DNA of 64,000 nucleotides from M1-B18 sp048264125 (lineage in GTDB: Bacteria; Bacillota; Clostridia; Peptostreptococcales; Natronincolaceae), in contig JBLXDM010000002.1 in assembly GCA_048264125.1 (NCBI GenBank), forward strand, positions 1 to 64,000, given 5' to 3'. Both the position numbers and the translations under genes were made by a program. Position 1 is the stretch's first letter. Each line of letters opens with the position of its first letter. Positions 16,553 through 25,766 of this stretch are shown here, piece after piece. The notes beneath the pieces were generated by a model that was given only the letters and a program-made list of their open reading frames with translations, made no database searches and was not told the origin of the DNA.

Positions 16553-18172
16553 CTAGTTGTCGAACCACCACTTGTAGTAGAACTTATCCTCATTCTGATT
16601 TACGACTACTTCTAATAGCGGATACATAATTATCCACCTTTCGGATTCAGACTCGTATTCAATTGTATCAGAGCTTATTGCATTGTTTTCAAAACCTTCA
16701 GTATACTCCTCCTGAACGTTAAAGTAAACTATAGTTGCTGTTACATCCTTTTCATAATATTCCATTAAATTTTCAGCAATATCAACGAATAAACCCATAA
16801 TTGCATCAGCTTGCCCGTCATCAAGAGCACTAGTTAGTTCAACAATACTGTTTGGGACTATGTAATAAACCAGTTGAATTTTAGCTTCTTCGTCGCTACC
16901 CCCTAATTCTAAAATCAAATTATTATAAAAATATAAACTATAATTATAGGAGGACATATTCGACGCTGTTATATTCAGCCATTTCTCATATTCTCTATAT
17001 GACATCTTATATAATTGATTCCCATTTTTTGAATCAACTTTTAGTATCGTATCATTCTTCAGATAATCTTTTATAGCATTAACTGGTATTGCCATATTTA
17101 GGTTTTGTCCCTCTTGAAAGCCTAAAGTCAGCATGCCCACCACTTCACCATAATAATTCAATAGAGCACCACCGCTGCTGCCTGGAGAGATCGGTGTAGT
17201 GGTCTGAATGTAGCTATAACCACCTAATGTTCTGCTTTTGCTACTAATTAGACCCTCCGATATGGTATTTTCAAACCCCAATGGACTCCCTATAGCCACA
17301 ACCCTTTGCCCTAATGCAATGTCATCTGAATTTCCCAGGGCAACCGTCGGCAAATCACTGCCATTAATTTTCAACACTGCAATATCACGATCAAAATCAA
17401 AGGCAGTTACTCCCTCAACATCAAACTTCCTCCCATCAGAAAGCCTTACCATGGCACGATAGCCCCCTGCTATAACATGGGCATTGGTAACTACAAGACC
17501 ATCAGCCGTAACTATAAATCCACTGCCAATGCTAATCGGATAATCCTCTTTATCATAAACCTCAATATAAACTACTCCGGGGCCTGCTGTAGCTGCAATT
17601 TCTACAGGTTCCATCAATGTTTTATTATTTGCCAGTGTATCGGTATCCATTTCAATACCAAAGCCCACAAGGCTATCCCAGCTGGTCTTCAGCCCAAACT
17701 CCGTCACAGCAAATCTCCAGGTCATAGGAAAATATGTTACATCCCTAAAAACTAAAAGAGGATATTCTTCACTATTGTTATCTATTTCCTTTCCATTCAC
17801 CCTTACCTTAAAGCCTGCCATTGAAACTGTATTTTCTGCATTCAAATCATTGACATAGCCCAAGTCCTGCTTTAGCTCAGTGCCTGCAAGGCTAGGGTCC
17901 TTTTCTATTGAAAAGCCCTCTACCGAATCCCAGCCTGTTTTTAGACCAAGTGCCCTTGTATAATCCCAGGTCATTGGAAAGTATGTAATACCTTTATAAA
18001 CCAGCAACGGATACCTGCTGTTGGCATTATCTATTACCTGACCATTAACAGTTACGCTAAAGCCAGGCATAGTAGCCGTAAGCTTAGGTGGACCTGCAGC
18101 AAAAGCAAAGGTATTAAATGAAAAAACTGTTATTAATACTAACGTAAGAGCTAAAGCAAATTTTTTCTTCAT
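16553..18172 (-). CDS. Exported trypsin-like serine protease with tandem stalk domains
   Basis: A 539-residue secreted or surface protease. A signal peptide occupies residues 1-25 (cut near AFAA-G). Two copies of the copper-amine-oxidase-N-terminal-like stalk domain follow (about 33-100 and 112-185); both contain VNG-x-x-IDN...YPLLV...TYFPMTW and end GLKT-WDS. An S1C/HtrA-type protease domain spans about 195-375. Its triad is His in TNAHV (about 230), Asp in RDIAVLKI (about 263) and Ser in SPGSSGGALL (about 332). No PDZ domain follows; the last 160 residues match nothing I recognise. It is probably anchored to or working at the envelope. The gene is single, with its own terminator. Confidence 0.88.
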   Translation of the reverse strand: MKKKFALALTLVLITVFSFNTFAFAAGPPKLTATMPGFSVTVNGQVIDNANSRYPLLVYKGITYFPMTWDYTRALGLKTGWDSVEGFSIEKDPSLAGTELKQDLGYVNDLNAENTVSMAGFKVRVNGKEIDNNSEEYPLLVFRDVTYFPMTWRFAVTEFGLKTSWDSLVGFGIEMDTDTLANNKTLMEPVEIAATAGPGVVYIEVYDKEDYPISIGSGFIVTADGLVVTNAHVIAGGYRAMVRLSDGRKFDVEGVTAFDFDRDIAVLKINGSDLPTVALGNSDDIALGQRVVAIGSPLGFENTISEGLISSKSRTLGGYSYIQTTTPISPGSSGGALLNYYGEVVGMLTLGFQEGQNLNMAIPVNAIKDYLKNDTILKVDSKNGNQLYKMSYREYEKWLNITASNMSSYNYSLYFYNNLILELGGSDEEAKIQLVYYIVPNSIVELTSALDDGQADAIMGLFVDIAENLMEYYEKDVTATIVYFNVQEEYTEGFENNAISSDTIEYESESERWIIMYPLLEVVVNQNEDKFYYKWWFDN

Positions 18173-18300
18173 CCGTATCCCCCTTATTTGTTTTTTTACA
18201 AATTATCTTATTAATATTCAAATTTTTACATAATATTCCTTCCACTACATGGCCTTTTTTACAAATTAGTTCTTTATACCTACAATCAGTTACATATGGC

Positions 18301-18966
18301 CTATAAAAGCTTAGTCCCGTTCATAATCAGCTCAAATCTGGTCCCCAAAAAGTCAGCTGCTTTTCTACAGAGCATCATTCTGGTTAGAAATATCTCAAAA
18401 TACTCCATTAAAGAGCAAATCTTTGTATCAATGGTTAGATCCAGAAGTACTGACTTCATATTTGCATTGACTATTACCTTTGAGGCCTCAACCGCATAGT
18501 TCACTCTGTCATGTATGTCGAAGGTGGCAAAATCCTGATTTCTTACCCTGCTTCTTCTTACATCGGTTTTATCAGCCAAAATCAGTGCAGCACTGACGAC
18601 ATTAATCGGCGCTCCGGTTCCTTCATCGTGATTGCCAATGGCGGATACTATTAATGCAATTTCCACCGGCTTCATTCCTATCCTTGATAAGATATTAAAG
18701 GCCATCACCGCTCCAGTTTGGGCATGATCCACCCTGTTTACAGCATTTCCGATATCATGCATAAAGGCTGCAATTTTAGCCAACTCAGCTTCTCTTTCGC
18801 TATAGCCCAGCTCCAATAATATATGGGAGGCAGTTTCTGCTATTTTTCCCACATGCACAAAGGCATGCTCCGTAAAGCCAAGCACCCCCAATAAATTATC
18901 TCCCATTTGTATGTAGGTTCGTATTTCTTCATTATTTTTTATATCTTTAAAGGATATTTCTGCCAT
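18301..18966 (-). CDS. HD-domain phosphohydrolase family protein
   Basis: A 221-residue cytoplasmic protein of the HD superfamily. The metal-binding pattern is visible as HVGKIAETA (His near 38), AAFMHDIGNAVN (HD near 68), and GNHDEG (near 112) followed by ILADKTDVRRSR (Asp near 131). Such proteins hydrolyse phosphates of nucleotides or similar compounds, but the substrate is not known. It lies alone between the protease and the small PC4-like gene on the same strand. Confidence 0.8.
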   Translation of the reverse strand: MAEISFKDIKNNEEIRTYIQMGDNLLGVLGFTEHAFVHVGKIAETASHILLELGYSEREAELAKIAAFMHDIGNAVNRVDHAQTGAVMAFNILSRIGMKPVEIALIVSAIGNHDEGTGAPINVVSAALILADKTDVRRSRVRNQDFATFDIHDRVNYAVEASKVIVNANMKSVLLDLTIDTKICSLMEYFEIFLTRMMLCRKAADFLGTRFELIMNGTKLL

Positions 18967-19071
18967 TCCAATCCACTCCTTTTAATTATGCTGCCACTTC
19001 TGTGCTTTTACATATAATTGATACCCCTACGACTCACCTGCTACCATTTTTGTCCGCATGCTTTATGCTGC

Positions 19072-19106
19072 AATAAAAGAAAAGAGGGTAAGCAATCTCC
19101 CCCTCT
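19072..19106 (-). terminator. Terminator of the YdbC-like gene
   Basis: AGAGGG pairs with CCCTCT (19083-19106), followed on the complement strand by TTTCTTTTATTG. Confidence 0.6.
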
Positions 19107-19113
19107 AATTAGA

Positions 19114-19332
19114 CTAATCATTTTTATTAAGCAATTCCTTTAAAGCCAGTATTTCCTCTTTACTAAGTGTGATGCCCTTCCCCATCTTCTGATGCTCTGG
19201 GTCCCATTCTCTGATATCGAATTTAGCCTCTCTATCGTTCCAGCTAACAAGATTTAACTCCTTTTTCCAGCCCTTTGAGGACTCAGATAAAACACCTATT
19301 GTCTTTTTGATTTCATATTTAATCTCTGCCAT
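19114..19332 (-). CDS. YdbC-like PC4-family ssDNA-binding protein
   Basis: A 72-residue protein of the bacterial YdbC/transcriptional-coactivator PC4 family. The characteristic core is GWKKELNLVSWNDREAKFD, IREWDPEH and MGKGITLSKEEILALKELL. Members form dimers that bind single-stranded nucleic acid. Start codon ATG at 19332, preceded by GGAGGC. It is transcribed toward the HD-domain gene but has its own terminator. Confidence 0.85.
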   Translation of the reverse strand: MAEIKYEIKKTIGVLSESSKGWKKELNLVSWNDREAKFDIREWDPEHQKMGKGITLSKEEILALKELLNKND

Positions 19333-19422
19333 GTAAGTGCCTCCGTTCTAAATATTTTCCCAGATTATTAATTTAATATAGCTTCTACATTAATAACTAT
19401 TTTCCTTCATATATTGTAAATA

Positions 19423-20091
19423 TTATTTATTGTTCTGAGCTAGGCTCCTTCTTATGCTGTTAAGCGCTTCAACATCTTCGGCCCGTAACTCATTTACACC
19501 ACCCTTAAGATGCCCTGTGTACATTAAAATTTTAGCGTATTGCTCCAATGACTCCATTCTGAAATAGGCCTCCTGCGGGTTATTTCCCCAGGTTAGGGCC
19601 CCATGATTAGCCAGCAGCACTGCATTATAATCTACACAATAGGGAGCTATAGAGTCCGGCACCTCCTGTGTACCAGGTGTAGCGTAGGGAGCTAAGGGCA
19701 CACTACCGAAGGAAATAATTGCTTCAGCCAATATCGGCTTGTCCAAGGGTATGCCTGCAATGGAGAATGAGGTTGCCACTGGAGGATGAGCATGCATTAC
19801 AGCCCTAACCAAGGGATTCTCCTTATATACTCTTAAATGCATTTTTACTTCAGATGAGGGCTTCAAGCTGCCCTCAAGCCTATTCCCCTCCATATCCAGC
19901 TTAACCAGCATTTCAGGGGTCATGTGTCCCTTACTGACACCGGTTGGAGTGGCCCAAATACAATCATTTTGCCTTATGCTTATATTACCGTCATTGGCAA
20001 CAACTAAGCCCCTTTCATACATCCGCCTGCCTATCTCACAAATGATTGCCTTGACCTCAGCCTCATTACTGCATTTTATCAAATCTATCAT
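19423..20091 (-). CDS. Class II aldolase, probable methylthioribulose-1-phosphate aldolase
   Basis: A 222-residue zinc aldolase of the FucA/adducin family. The metal ligands are visible as HAHP (near residue 98) and ANHGALTWG (near 156), with the catalytic Glu in SSEVKMHL (near 79). By sequence alone it could be L-fuculose-phosphate aldolase. Its position, divergent from mtnK and mtnA, points instead to cleavage of 5-methylthioribulose-1-phosphate into DHAP and methylthioacetaldehyde, the step done by Ald2 in the DHAP shunt of Rhodospirillum rubrum and some E. coli. Start ATG at 20091 with GGGAGG. An MtnB-type dehydratase role is an alternative, but no later mtn genes are present in the window. 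Confidence 0.82.
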   Translation of the reverse strand: MIDLIKCSNEAEVKAIICEIGRRMYERGLVVANDGNISIRQNDCIWATPTGVSKGHMTPEMLVKLDMEGNRLEGSLKPSSEVKMHLRVYKENPLVRAVMHAHPPVATSFSIAGIPLDKPILAEAIISFGSVPLAPYATPGTQEVPDSIAPYCVDYNAVLLANHGALTWGNNPQEAYFRMESLEQYAKILMYTGHLKGGVNELRAEDVEALNSIRRSLAQNNK

Positions 20092-20190
20092 ACTATACCT
20101 CCCTAAATATCCACGCTTCTTACGATATCATGACTTTCTAAAAGAAAACTATGTTCCAGGTATATGCTACATGTTGTTTTATAACTGTGT

Positions 20191-20252
20191 TATAATATGG
20201 ATAGTATTTGTCCATATACTATAATTTTATAATTAAATATTACATAATGCAA
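20191..20252. promoter_or_regulatory. Overlapping divergent promoters with a central dyad
   Basis: Plus strand: extended -10 TGTTATAAT (20188-20196) for mtnK. Minus strand: TTGCAT (20247-20252) and TAAAAT (20224-20229), 17 bp apart, for the aldolase. Between them lies the dyad ATATGGA-9 nt-TCCATAT (20195-20217), covering both expected start sites. One regulator could control both directions. No SAM riboswitch is visible. Confidence 0.5.
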
Positions 20253-20277
20253 ACTATATAAATGGAGGGATTATAAG

Positions 20278-21513
20278 GTGATTGATTTCAAATCCGGTTA
20301 TTTTACCATGAAGGAGGCGGATGCCGTCCTCTATGCAAGAACAATGCTTGATTATTTTGATGCTGCTGCAGATTTAAGCTGCAAGGAGATTGGCGACGGC
20401 AATTTAAATTATGTTTTTAGAGTCGTCGACAGTAAAACCGGAGGCTCTATTATCATCAAGCAGGCAGGCCCTGTTGCAAGAATTTCAGATGAATTTAAGC
20501 TATCCACTGATAGAAACAGAATAGAGTATGAAATTTTAAAGCTTCAAAATGACCTTGCCCCGGGCCTGGTTCCAATAGTATATAAATACGACCCAATCAT
20601 GAGCTGCTGTGTGATGGAGGACCTTTCTGATCATGTGATTATGCGAAGGGCTCTGATGGAATATCGACGCTTTCCAAAATTTGCAGAGGATATTACCACC
20701 TTTATGGTCAATACGCTGCTGTTAACCTCAGATGTCGTAATGGCACACAAGTCAAAAAAAGAGCTGGTTAAAGGCTTTATTAATCCAGAGCTTTGTGAAA
20801 TTACCGAGGATCTCGTTTATACAGAGCCCTTTATGGATCACCCCAGAAATGACGTTTTTCCACCCACAAGAGCCTTCGCTGAAGCTGAGCTTTGGTCAGA
20901 TAAAAAGCTTTTATTGGAAACCGCTAAGCTAAAATTTCTATTTATGCAAAATGCACAGTCTTTGTTGCATGGGGATTTACATACCGGCTCAATGTTTGTA
21001 AAGGAGGACTCCACCAAGGTTATAGACCCTGAGTTTGCCTTTTATGGTCCTGCCGGCTACGATGTCGGTAATACAATAGCAAACCTTATATTTGCCTATA
21101 TTCATGCAGCTGCCACCATGTCAGATGCAGTCAAAAAAGAAGATTATAAGGCGTGGATTACAGCCACCATCGTAGAAATAATAGATATGTTTAAAAGTAA
21201 ATTCCTTAAAGCGTGGCAGGAAAAGGCAACTGAGGTAGCCAGCAGGTATGAAGGCTTTGACAGCTTTTATCTTGAGGGTATAATCAGAGACACCTCCGCA
21301 GTCACAGGCCTGGAGCTATGCAGAAGAATATTAGGCATTGCCCACGTTAAGGACATAACCGCCATTCAGGAGGAGAATAAACGAGCAACGGCCGAAAAAA
21401 TCTGTCTGGCAGCAGGCAAGCGTTTCATAATGGAGCGTGCTGTTATTCAGACAGGTGCTGACTTCGTAAAGATTCTACAGGAGGTCGAAGCCAGTGTGCT
21501 GCCTAAGCTATAG
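20278..21513 (+). CDS. mtnK: S-methyl-5-thioribose kinase
   Basis: A 411-residue cytoplasmic kinase that phosphorylates 5-methylthioribose, released from methylthioadenosine, at C1. The aminoglycoside-phosphotransferase-like fold is shown by GDGNLNYVFRV (nucleotide loop), LLHGDLHTGSMFV (catalytic HGDLH) and VIDPEFAFYGPAGYDVGN (metal-binding DPE). Start is GTG at 20278 with GGAGGG 8 nt upstream. mtnA follows after 32-74 nt and a class II aldolase gene lies divergently, so the three form a salvage cluster. Confidence 0.93.
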   Translation: MIDFKSGYFTMKEADAVLYARTMLDYFDAAADLSCKEIGDGNLNYVFRVVDSKTGGSIIIKQAGPVARISDEFKLSTDRNRIEYEILKLQNDLAPGLVPIVYKYDPIMSCCVMEDLSDHVIMRRALMEYRRFPKFAEDITTFMVNTLLLTSDVVMAHKSKKELVKGFINPELCEITEDLVYTEPFMDHPRNDVFPPTRAFAEAELWSDKKLLLETAKLKFLFMQNAQSLLHGDLHTGSMFVKEDSTKVIDPEFAFYGPAGYDVGNTIANLIFAYIHAAATMSDAVKKEDYKAWITATIVEIIDMFKSKFLKAWQEKATEVASRYEGFDSFYLEGIIRDTSAVTGLELCRRILGIAHVKDITAIQEENKRATAEKICLAAGKRFIMERAVIQTGADFVKILQEVEASVLPKL

Positions 21514-21587
21514 TGCCTTGATAGCTTTAAAAATTAGGAGTAGCAATGAGGAAAATTTTTTCAGGACAAGGCGGAGGAGGAAAGGCT

Positions 21588-22661
21588 ATGAAAAACACAT
21601 TTGATATGAAGGCAACCATGCTACAGGCAGTGGTCCTAGACGACGAGAGAGATACATTAATTCTACTGGACCAAACTAAGCTGCCAAACGAAAAACGCTT
21701 TCTAGAAATTAAAACCATGAAGGATTTATGGGAGGCAATATATGAGCTTAAGGTTCGGGGTGCACCGGCGATAGGCATTGCAGCAGCCTATGGGCTATAT
21801 TTAGGCACCAAGGCATCTAAAGCCGACACCTATGATGCTTTGTATGCCGAATTCAAAAAAATTAAGGAATATATCGGCACCTCCAGACCTACTGCTGTTA
21901 ATCTCTTTTGGGCACTGGACAGAATGGAGGCTAGGTTCCTGAAGGAGGCAGGCAAAGCACCTCAGGAGGTGAAGGCGGCCCTCAGAGAGGAGGCCCAGCA
22001 TATACGTCAGGAGGATGAGGCGGTTTGTGAGGCCATCGGAGAGTATGGCCTATCCTTACTTCAGCCCGGCTGGGGACTATTGACCCATTGCAATGCGGGA
22101 ACTATAGCTACAGCTAAATATGGCACCGCCTTGGCTCCGATTTACCTTGGAGAAAGCAAAGGCTATGGCTTTAAGGTCTATGCTGACGAGACAAGACCCC
22201 TGCTGCAGGGAGCAAGACTTACCGCTTGGGAGCTGAAGGAGGCCAATGTCGATGTAACCCTGATCTGTGATAGCATGGCATCTATTGTAATGAAGGAAAA
22301 CAAGGTACAGGCGGTGCTGGTGGGCTGCGACAGAGTGGCTGCCAACGGTGATGTCGCCAACAAGATCGGAACCTCCGGAGTTGCTATTTTAGCCAAGCAC
22401 TACGGTATTCCCTTCTATGTATGTGCCCCAAGGTCCACAATAGATTTAAAGACCAAAACCGGAGCTGATATTCATATAGAGCAGCGTTCTGCAGAGGAGG
22501 TCTCCACCAAGTGGTATGAAAAACCAATGGCCCCAGCGGGAGTAAAGATATACAATCCTGCCTTTGATGTAACCGATAACAGTCTTGTGACGGCTTTGAT
22601 CACTGAGAAGGGCATTGTGTATCCGCCCTATGGTGAGAATTTGAGTAGGATATTTGAATAA
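21588..22661 (+). CDS. mtnA: S-methyl-5-thioribose-1-phosphate isomerase
   Basis: A 357-residue isomerase that converts methylthioribose-1-phosphate to methylthioribulose-1-phosphate. The catalytic Cys is in LLTHCNAGTIAT (about 168) and the catalytic Asp in VGCDRVAANGDVANKIGT (about 248); RGAPAIGIAAAYG is the family's N-terminal signature. I chose ATG 21588 (site GGAGGAAAGG). Another ATG at 21546 has TAGGAG in front and would add 14 residues, so the start is not certain. The gene is cotranscribed with mtnK and ends at a terminator. Confidence 0.93.
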   Translation: MKNTFDMKATMLQAVVLDDERDTLILLDQTKLPNEKRFLEIKTMKDLWEAIYELKVRGAPAIGIAAAYGLYLGTKASKADTYDALYAEFKKIKEYIGTSRPTAVNLFWALDRMEARFLKEAGKAPQEVKAALREEAQHIRQEDEAVCEAIGEYGLSLLQPGWGLLTHCNAGTIATAKYGTALAPIYLGESKGYGFKVYADETRPLLQGARLTAWELKEANVDVTLICDSMASIVMKENKVQAVLVGCDRVAANGDVANKIGTSGVAILAKHYGIPFYVCAPRSTIDLKTKTGADIHIEQRSAEEVSTKWYEKPMAPAGVKIYNPAFDVTDNSLVTALITEKGIVYPPYGENLSRIFE

Positions 22662-22666
22662 AGCAT

Positions 22667-22694
22667 AAAAAAGGAGACTATTGTCTCCTTTTTT
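22667..22694. terminator. Bidirectional terminator between mtnA and lpdA
   Basis: AAAAAAGGAGAC pairs with GTCTCCTTTTTT around a 4-nt loop. It serves mtnA on the plus strand and lpdA on the minus strand. Confidence 0.88.
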
Positions 22695-22718
22695 GTTGGT
22701 TATATATGTCTCTTTATT

Positions 22719-24122
22719 CTATTTTCTTTTTCTAGGCGGCACCATATGAATGGCCTCGCCCTTTAAGCCCATGACGGCCTCAGCAAAGGCCTCTGAAAGG
22801 GTGGGATGGGCGTGTATGGTATTGCCTATATCATCTGCTGTTAAGCCCTTGCTTATGGCTAGAGTCCCCTCGTGGATTAAATCCGATGCATGGGGGCCCA
22901 TAATGTGCACACCTATAATTTTGTTGTCCATATCAGAGATTACCTTAACAAAGCCCTCCGGCTCCCCGATGGCCAGAGCCTTCCCATTGGCTCCAAACAA
23001 GAATTTGCTGGTCTTAAATTCTATTCCCTTCTCCACCGCCATTTCCTCCGTCATACCTACAGCTGATATTTCAGGGAAGACAAAAATACAGCTTGGAACA
23101 ACCTCATGATTACCCTTATGCTCCAGACCCATTATATCCTCAGCTGCAGCTATTCCATGATGGGATGCTGCATGGGCCAGCATAATTTTGCCGGTTACAT
23201 CTCCGATGGCATAAATGCCTTCTACATTCGTTCTAAAATGCTGGTCAACCTCTATGGCATTTCTATTCAGCTTAACCCCTGCTGCCTCAAGGCTTAAGCC
23301 CTCCAGCACAGGAATTCTACCGGTGGAAATCAGTACCGCTGTGGTGGGTAGAGCCACCTCTCCCTTTTTCCCTTCGGCCACAACTGAAAGCCCATCCTCA
23401 GTTTTTTCTATTTTCACTACCTTTGTAGCGGTATGAACCGTCATTCCCCGCTTTTTAACAGAGGCAGCAAAGCGTTTTGAGATATCTGTATCAACATATG
23501 GAAGGAGATTGTTGGAGTACTCAACGACGGTTACCTCTGAGCCTAGCTCTTGAAAAATGCAGGCAAACTCCATACCGATAACCCCACCGCCGATAATTAC
23601 CAGCTTTTCAGGCACTGCATCAAATTCCAGAAGCTCCGTGCTGGTATATACCCCTGGAAGGTCAGTTCCCTCTATTGTAGGGATAAAGGCCTTAGATCCG
23701 GTTGCAATTATAATCTTATTACCTTTTACTAGGACTTCCTCGCCATCAGCCTTTAATACCTTTATAGTTTTAGAATCTACAAATTCTCCTGTTCCATTGA
23801 TAACCGTAACCTGATTTGCAGACAACAGCTGCTCTATGCCATTTACCAGCTGAGAGATAACATTGTTTTTACGCTCCTGGATCTTCGGTATATTAAAAGA
23901 AAAACCCTCCACCTCAAAGCCAAAATCCGAAGCATGCTTAAGGGTACTCATAACCTCCGCATTTTTGAAAAGCGTCTTTGTTGGAATACAGCCATAATTC
24001 AAGCAGGTCCCTCCAATTTTATCCCTTTCTATCAGAACCACCTTAGCCCCCAGCTGTGCGCCCCTTATTGCAGCAACATAGCCACCGGGTCCTCCACCAA
24101 TTACGATAATATCAGCATCCAT
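22719..24122 (-). CDS. lpdA: Dihydrolipoamide dehydrogenase (glycine cleavage L-protein)
   Basis: A 467-residue flavoenzyme that reoxidises dihydrolipoyl-GcvH with NAD+. It has the FAD-binding DADIIVIGGGPGGY, the redox disulfide GGTCLNYGCIPTK, the NAD-binding VIIGGGVIGMEFA, the second FAD motif GIYAIGDVTG, and the active-site HAHPTLSEAFAEA. It is the last gene of the gcv operon, 57 nt after lipA, so it probably serves glycine cleavage specifically. Start choice: ATG 24122 (site AAGGAG, spacing 9); an ATG two codons upstream is possible. Confidence 0.94.
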   Translation of the reverse strand: MDADIIVIGGGPGGYVAAIRGAQLGAKVVLIERDKIGGTCLNYGCIPTKTLFKNAEVMSTLKHASDFGFEVEGFSFNIPKIQERKNNVISQLVNGIEQLLSANQVTVINGTGEFVDSKTIKVLKADGEEVLVKGNKIIIATGSKAFIPTIEGTDLPGVYTSTELLEFDAVPEKLVIIGGGVIGMEFACIFQELGSEVTVVEYSNNLLPYVDTDISKRFAASVKKRGMTVHTATKVVKIEKTEDGLSVVAEGKKGEVALPTTAVLISTGRIPVLEGLSLEAAGVKLNRNAIEVDQHFRTNVEGIYAIGDVTGKIMLAHAASHHGIAAAEDIMGLEHKGNHEVVPSCIFVFPEISAVGMTEEMAVEKGIEFKTSKFLFGANGKALAIGEPEGFVKVISDMDNKIIGVHIMGPHASDLIHEGTLAISKGLTADDIGNTIHAHPTLSEAFAEAVMGLKGEAIHMVPPRKRK

Positions 24123-24179
24123 TGACATTCTCTCCTTCACTGTCTTTTGTTGTAGTATTTTATAGACTACCCCTACGAA

Positions 24180-25046
24180 TTATTCAGCAGCTGCTTCATT
24201 AAAGGCTTCTGCGGCATTATAGGAGCTTCTTACCAACGGACTTGAGGCAACATGGCTAAAGCCCATAGCCATACCTGAAGCTCTATATTTTTCAAAAACC
24301 TCCGGCTTTACATATTCCTTTACTGGATAATGCGCCTTACTGGGAGCCAGATACTGGCCTATAGTTAAGAAATCACAGGCATTTTCCCGCAGGTCCTTCA
24401 TCACCGAAAGCACCTCCTGCTGCTCCTCACCTAATCCGACCATAATCCCGGATTTAGTCATAATACTTGGGTCTAGCTCCTTTACCCGTTTCAGCAGTTC
24501 TAAGCTTCTTTCATATATGGCCATTGGCCTTACATCCTTATATAGCCTCGGTACTGTTTCAACATTGTGGTTTATTATTTCAGGCTTCGAGGCCGTCACT
24601 AGCTTTAAAGCCTTTATATCCCCCTGAAGGTCCGGTATCAGCACCTCAATTATCATTTTATCGTCCAATCCTCTTATTGCCTCAACGGTTTCGGCAAAAT
24701 GTTGAGCACCGCCATCAGGTAGATCATCCCTTGTCACAGAGGTTATAACAACATGCCTTAGTCCTAAACGTACGGCAGCCTCAGCTACTCTAGCGGGCTC
24801 TTGGGGGTCCACCGACTGCAGCTCCTGGTGGGAAACATTGCAAAACCTGCAATTCCTGGAGCATTGATTTCCTAATATCATAAAGGTGGCTGTTTTTTTA
24901 CTGAAGCATTCTACCCGATTCGGACAATTGGCCTCCTCGCAAACCGTATTTAAGGATAGCTGCTGTAGTATGCCCTTTACATAATTCAGGTTCTTGCCCT
25001 TGCGTATTTTAACTCTAAGCCATTCCGGCTTTCTCTCCGTTGACAT
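24180..25046 (-). CDS. lipA: Lipoyl synthase
   Basis: A 288-residue radical-SAM enzyme that inserts two sulfur atoms into octanoyl-GcvH. The auxiliary cluster motif CEEANCPNRVEC lies near residue 38 and the radical-SAM motif CSRNCRFC near 65; both are complete. RSSYNAAE near the C-terminus carries the Ser that ligates the auxiliary cluster. ATG 25046 follows GGGGAGGG; an earlier start codon lacks a suitable site. lipB lies 30 nt upstream. Confidence 0.95.
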   Translation of the reverse strand: MSTERKPEWLRVKIRKGKNLNYVKGILQQLSLNTVCEEANCPNRVECFSKKTATFMILGNQCSRNCRFCNVSHQELQSVDPQEPARVAEAAVRLGLRHVVITSVTRDDLPDGGAQHFAETVEAIRGLDDKMIIEVLIPDLQGDIKALKLVTASKPEIINHNVETVPRLYKDVRPMAIYERSLELLKRVKELDPSIMTKSGIMVGLGEEQQEVLSVMKDLRENACDFLTIGQYLAPSKAHYPVKEYVKPEVFEKYRASGMAMGFSHVASSPLVRSSYNAAEAFNEAAAE

Positions 25047-25076
25047 TGTAGCCCTCCCCATCGGTATTTGCTTAAG

Positions 25077-25742
25077 CTATAGCTTCAATTCCAAGGCTTC
25101 AACCTCTTTAAAGCCAAAGATTTTCACAAAATAATCCACCGCCAGCCTATTCATTTCATCTATATCAAAGGTTTTTCCCGTTAATTTCTCGATTGATGTC
25201 ACACCCTTATCGGAAATACCGCAGGGTACAATATATTTAAAATCCTCCAAATTCGTATTTACATTAAAGGCAAAGCCGTGCATTGTTACTCCTCGCTTCA
25301 CCGCCAGCCCTATTGCTAATATTTTATCGTTGCCTATCCATACACCTGTATGCTGGCAGTTTCTTTCAGAATCAATATCAAATTTGTCCTTTAATATCTG
25401 TATAAAGATTTCCTCTAGACCCCGGACAAAATTCCTTATTCCTATTTTAGAATTTTTTATATCCACTATAGGATAGCCTACAATCTGTCCTTCCCCATGA
25501 TAGGTAACATCTCCACCTCTATTGGTTTGTACCAGGTCTATGCCCTGCCCTTGTAGATATTCCTTTGATGCAATGATATTGGTCTCCTTAGCTTTATTTC
25601 CCAAGGTAATTACAGGAGGATGTTCTACTATTATCAGAGTATCTTCTATTTCTCCCCTTTGACGCTTCTCCAAAAGCTCATACTGTAGCTCCCAGGCCCT
25701 TTGATATTCACATTTTCCCAGAAATAATACCCTTAGCTTCAT
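25077..25742 (-). CDS. lipB: Octanoyltransferase
   Basis: A 221-residue enzyme that moves octanoate from acyl carrier protein to the lipoyl domain of GcvH. The family signature RGGDVTYHGEGQIVGYPI lies near residues 80-97. The catalytic Cys is in IVPCGISDKG near residue 173. Start ATG preceded by GGGAGGCG. A long hairpin sits just upstream in the operon. Confidence 0.94.
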   Translation of the reverse strand: MKLRVLFLGKCEYQRAWELQYELLEKRQRGEIEDTLIIVEHPPVITLGNKAKETNIIASKEYLQGQGIDLVQTNRGGDVTYHGEGQIVGYPIVDIKNSKIGIRNFVRGLEEIFIQILKDKFDIDSERNCQHTGVWIGNDKILAIGLAVKRGVTMHGFAFNVNTNLEDFKYIVPCGISDKGVTSIEKLTGKTFDIDEMNRLAVDYFVKIFGFKEVEALELKL

Positions 25743-25766
25743 AATCCCACGCCTCCCAAAATTTTA

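Noticed and set aside
23557..24125. Several plus-strand open frames inside lpdA
   Set aside because: All are shadows of a fully conserved enzyme gene.
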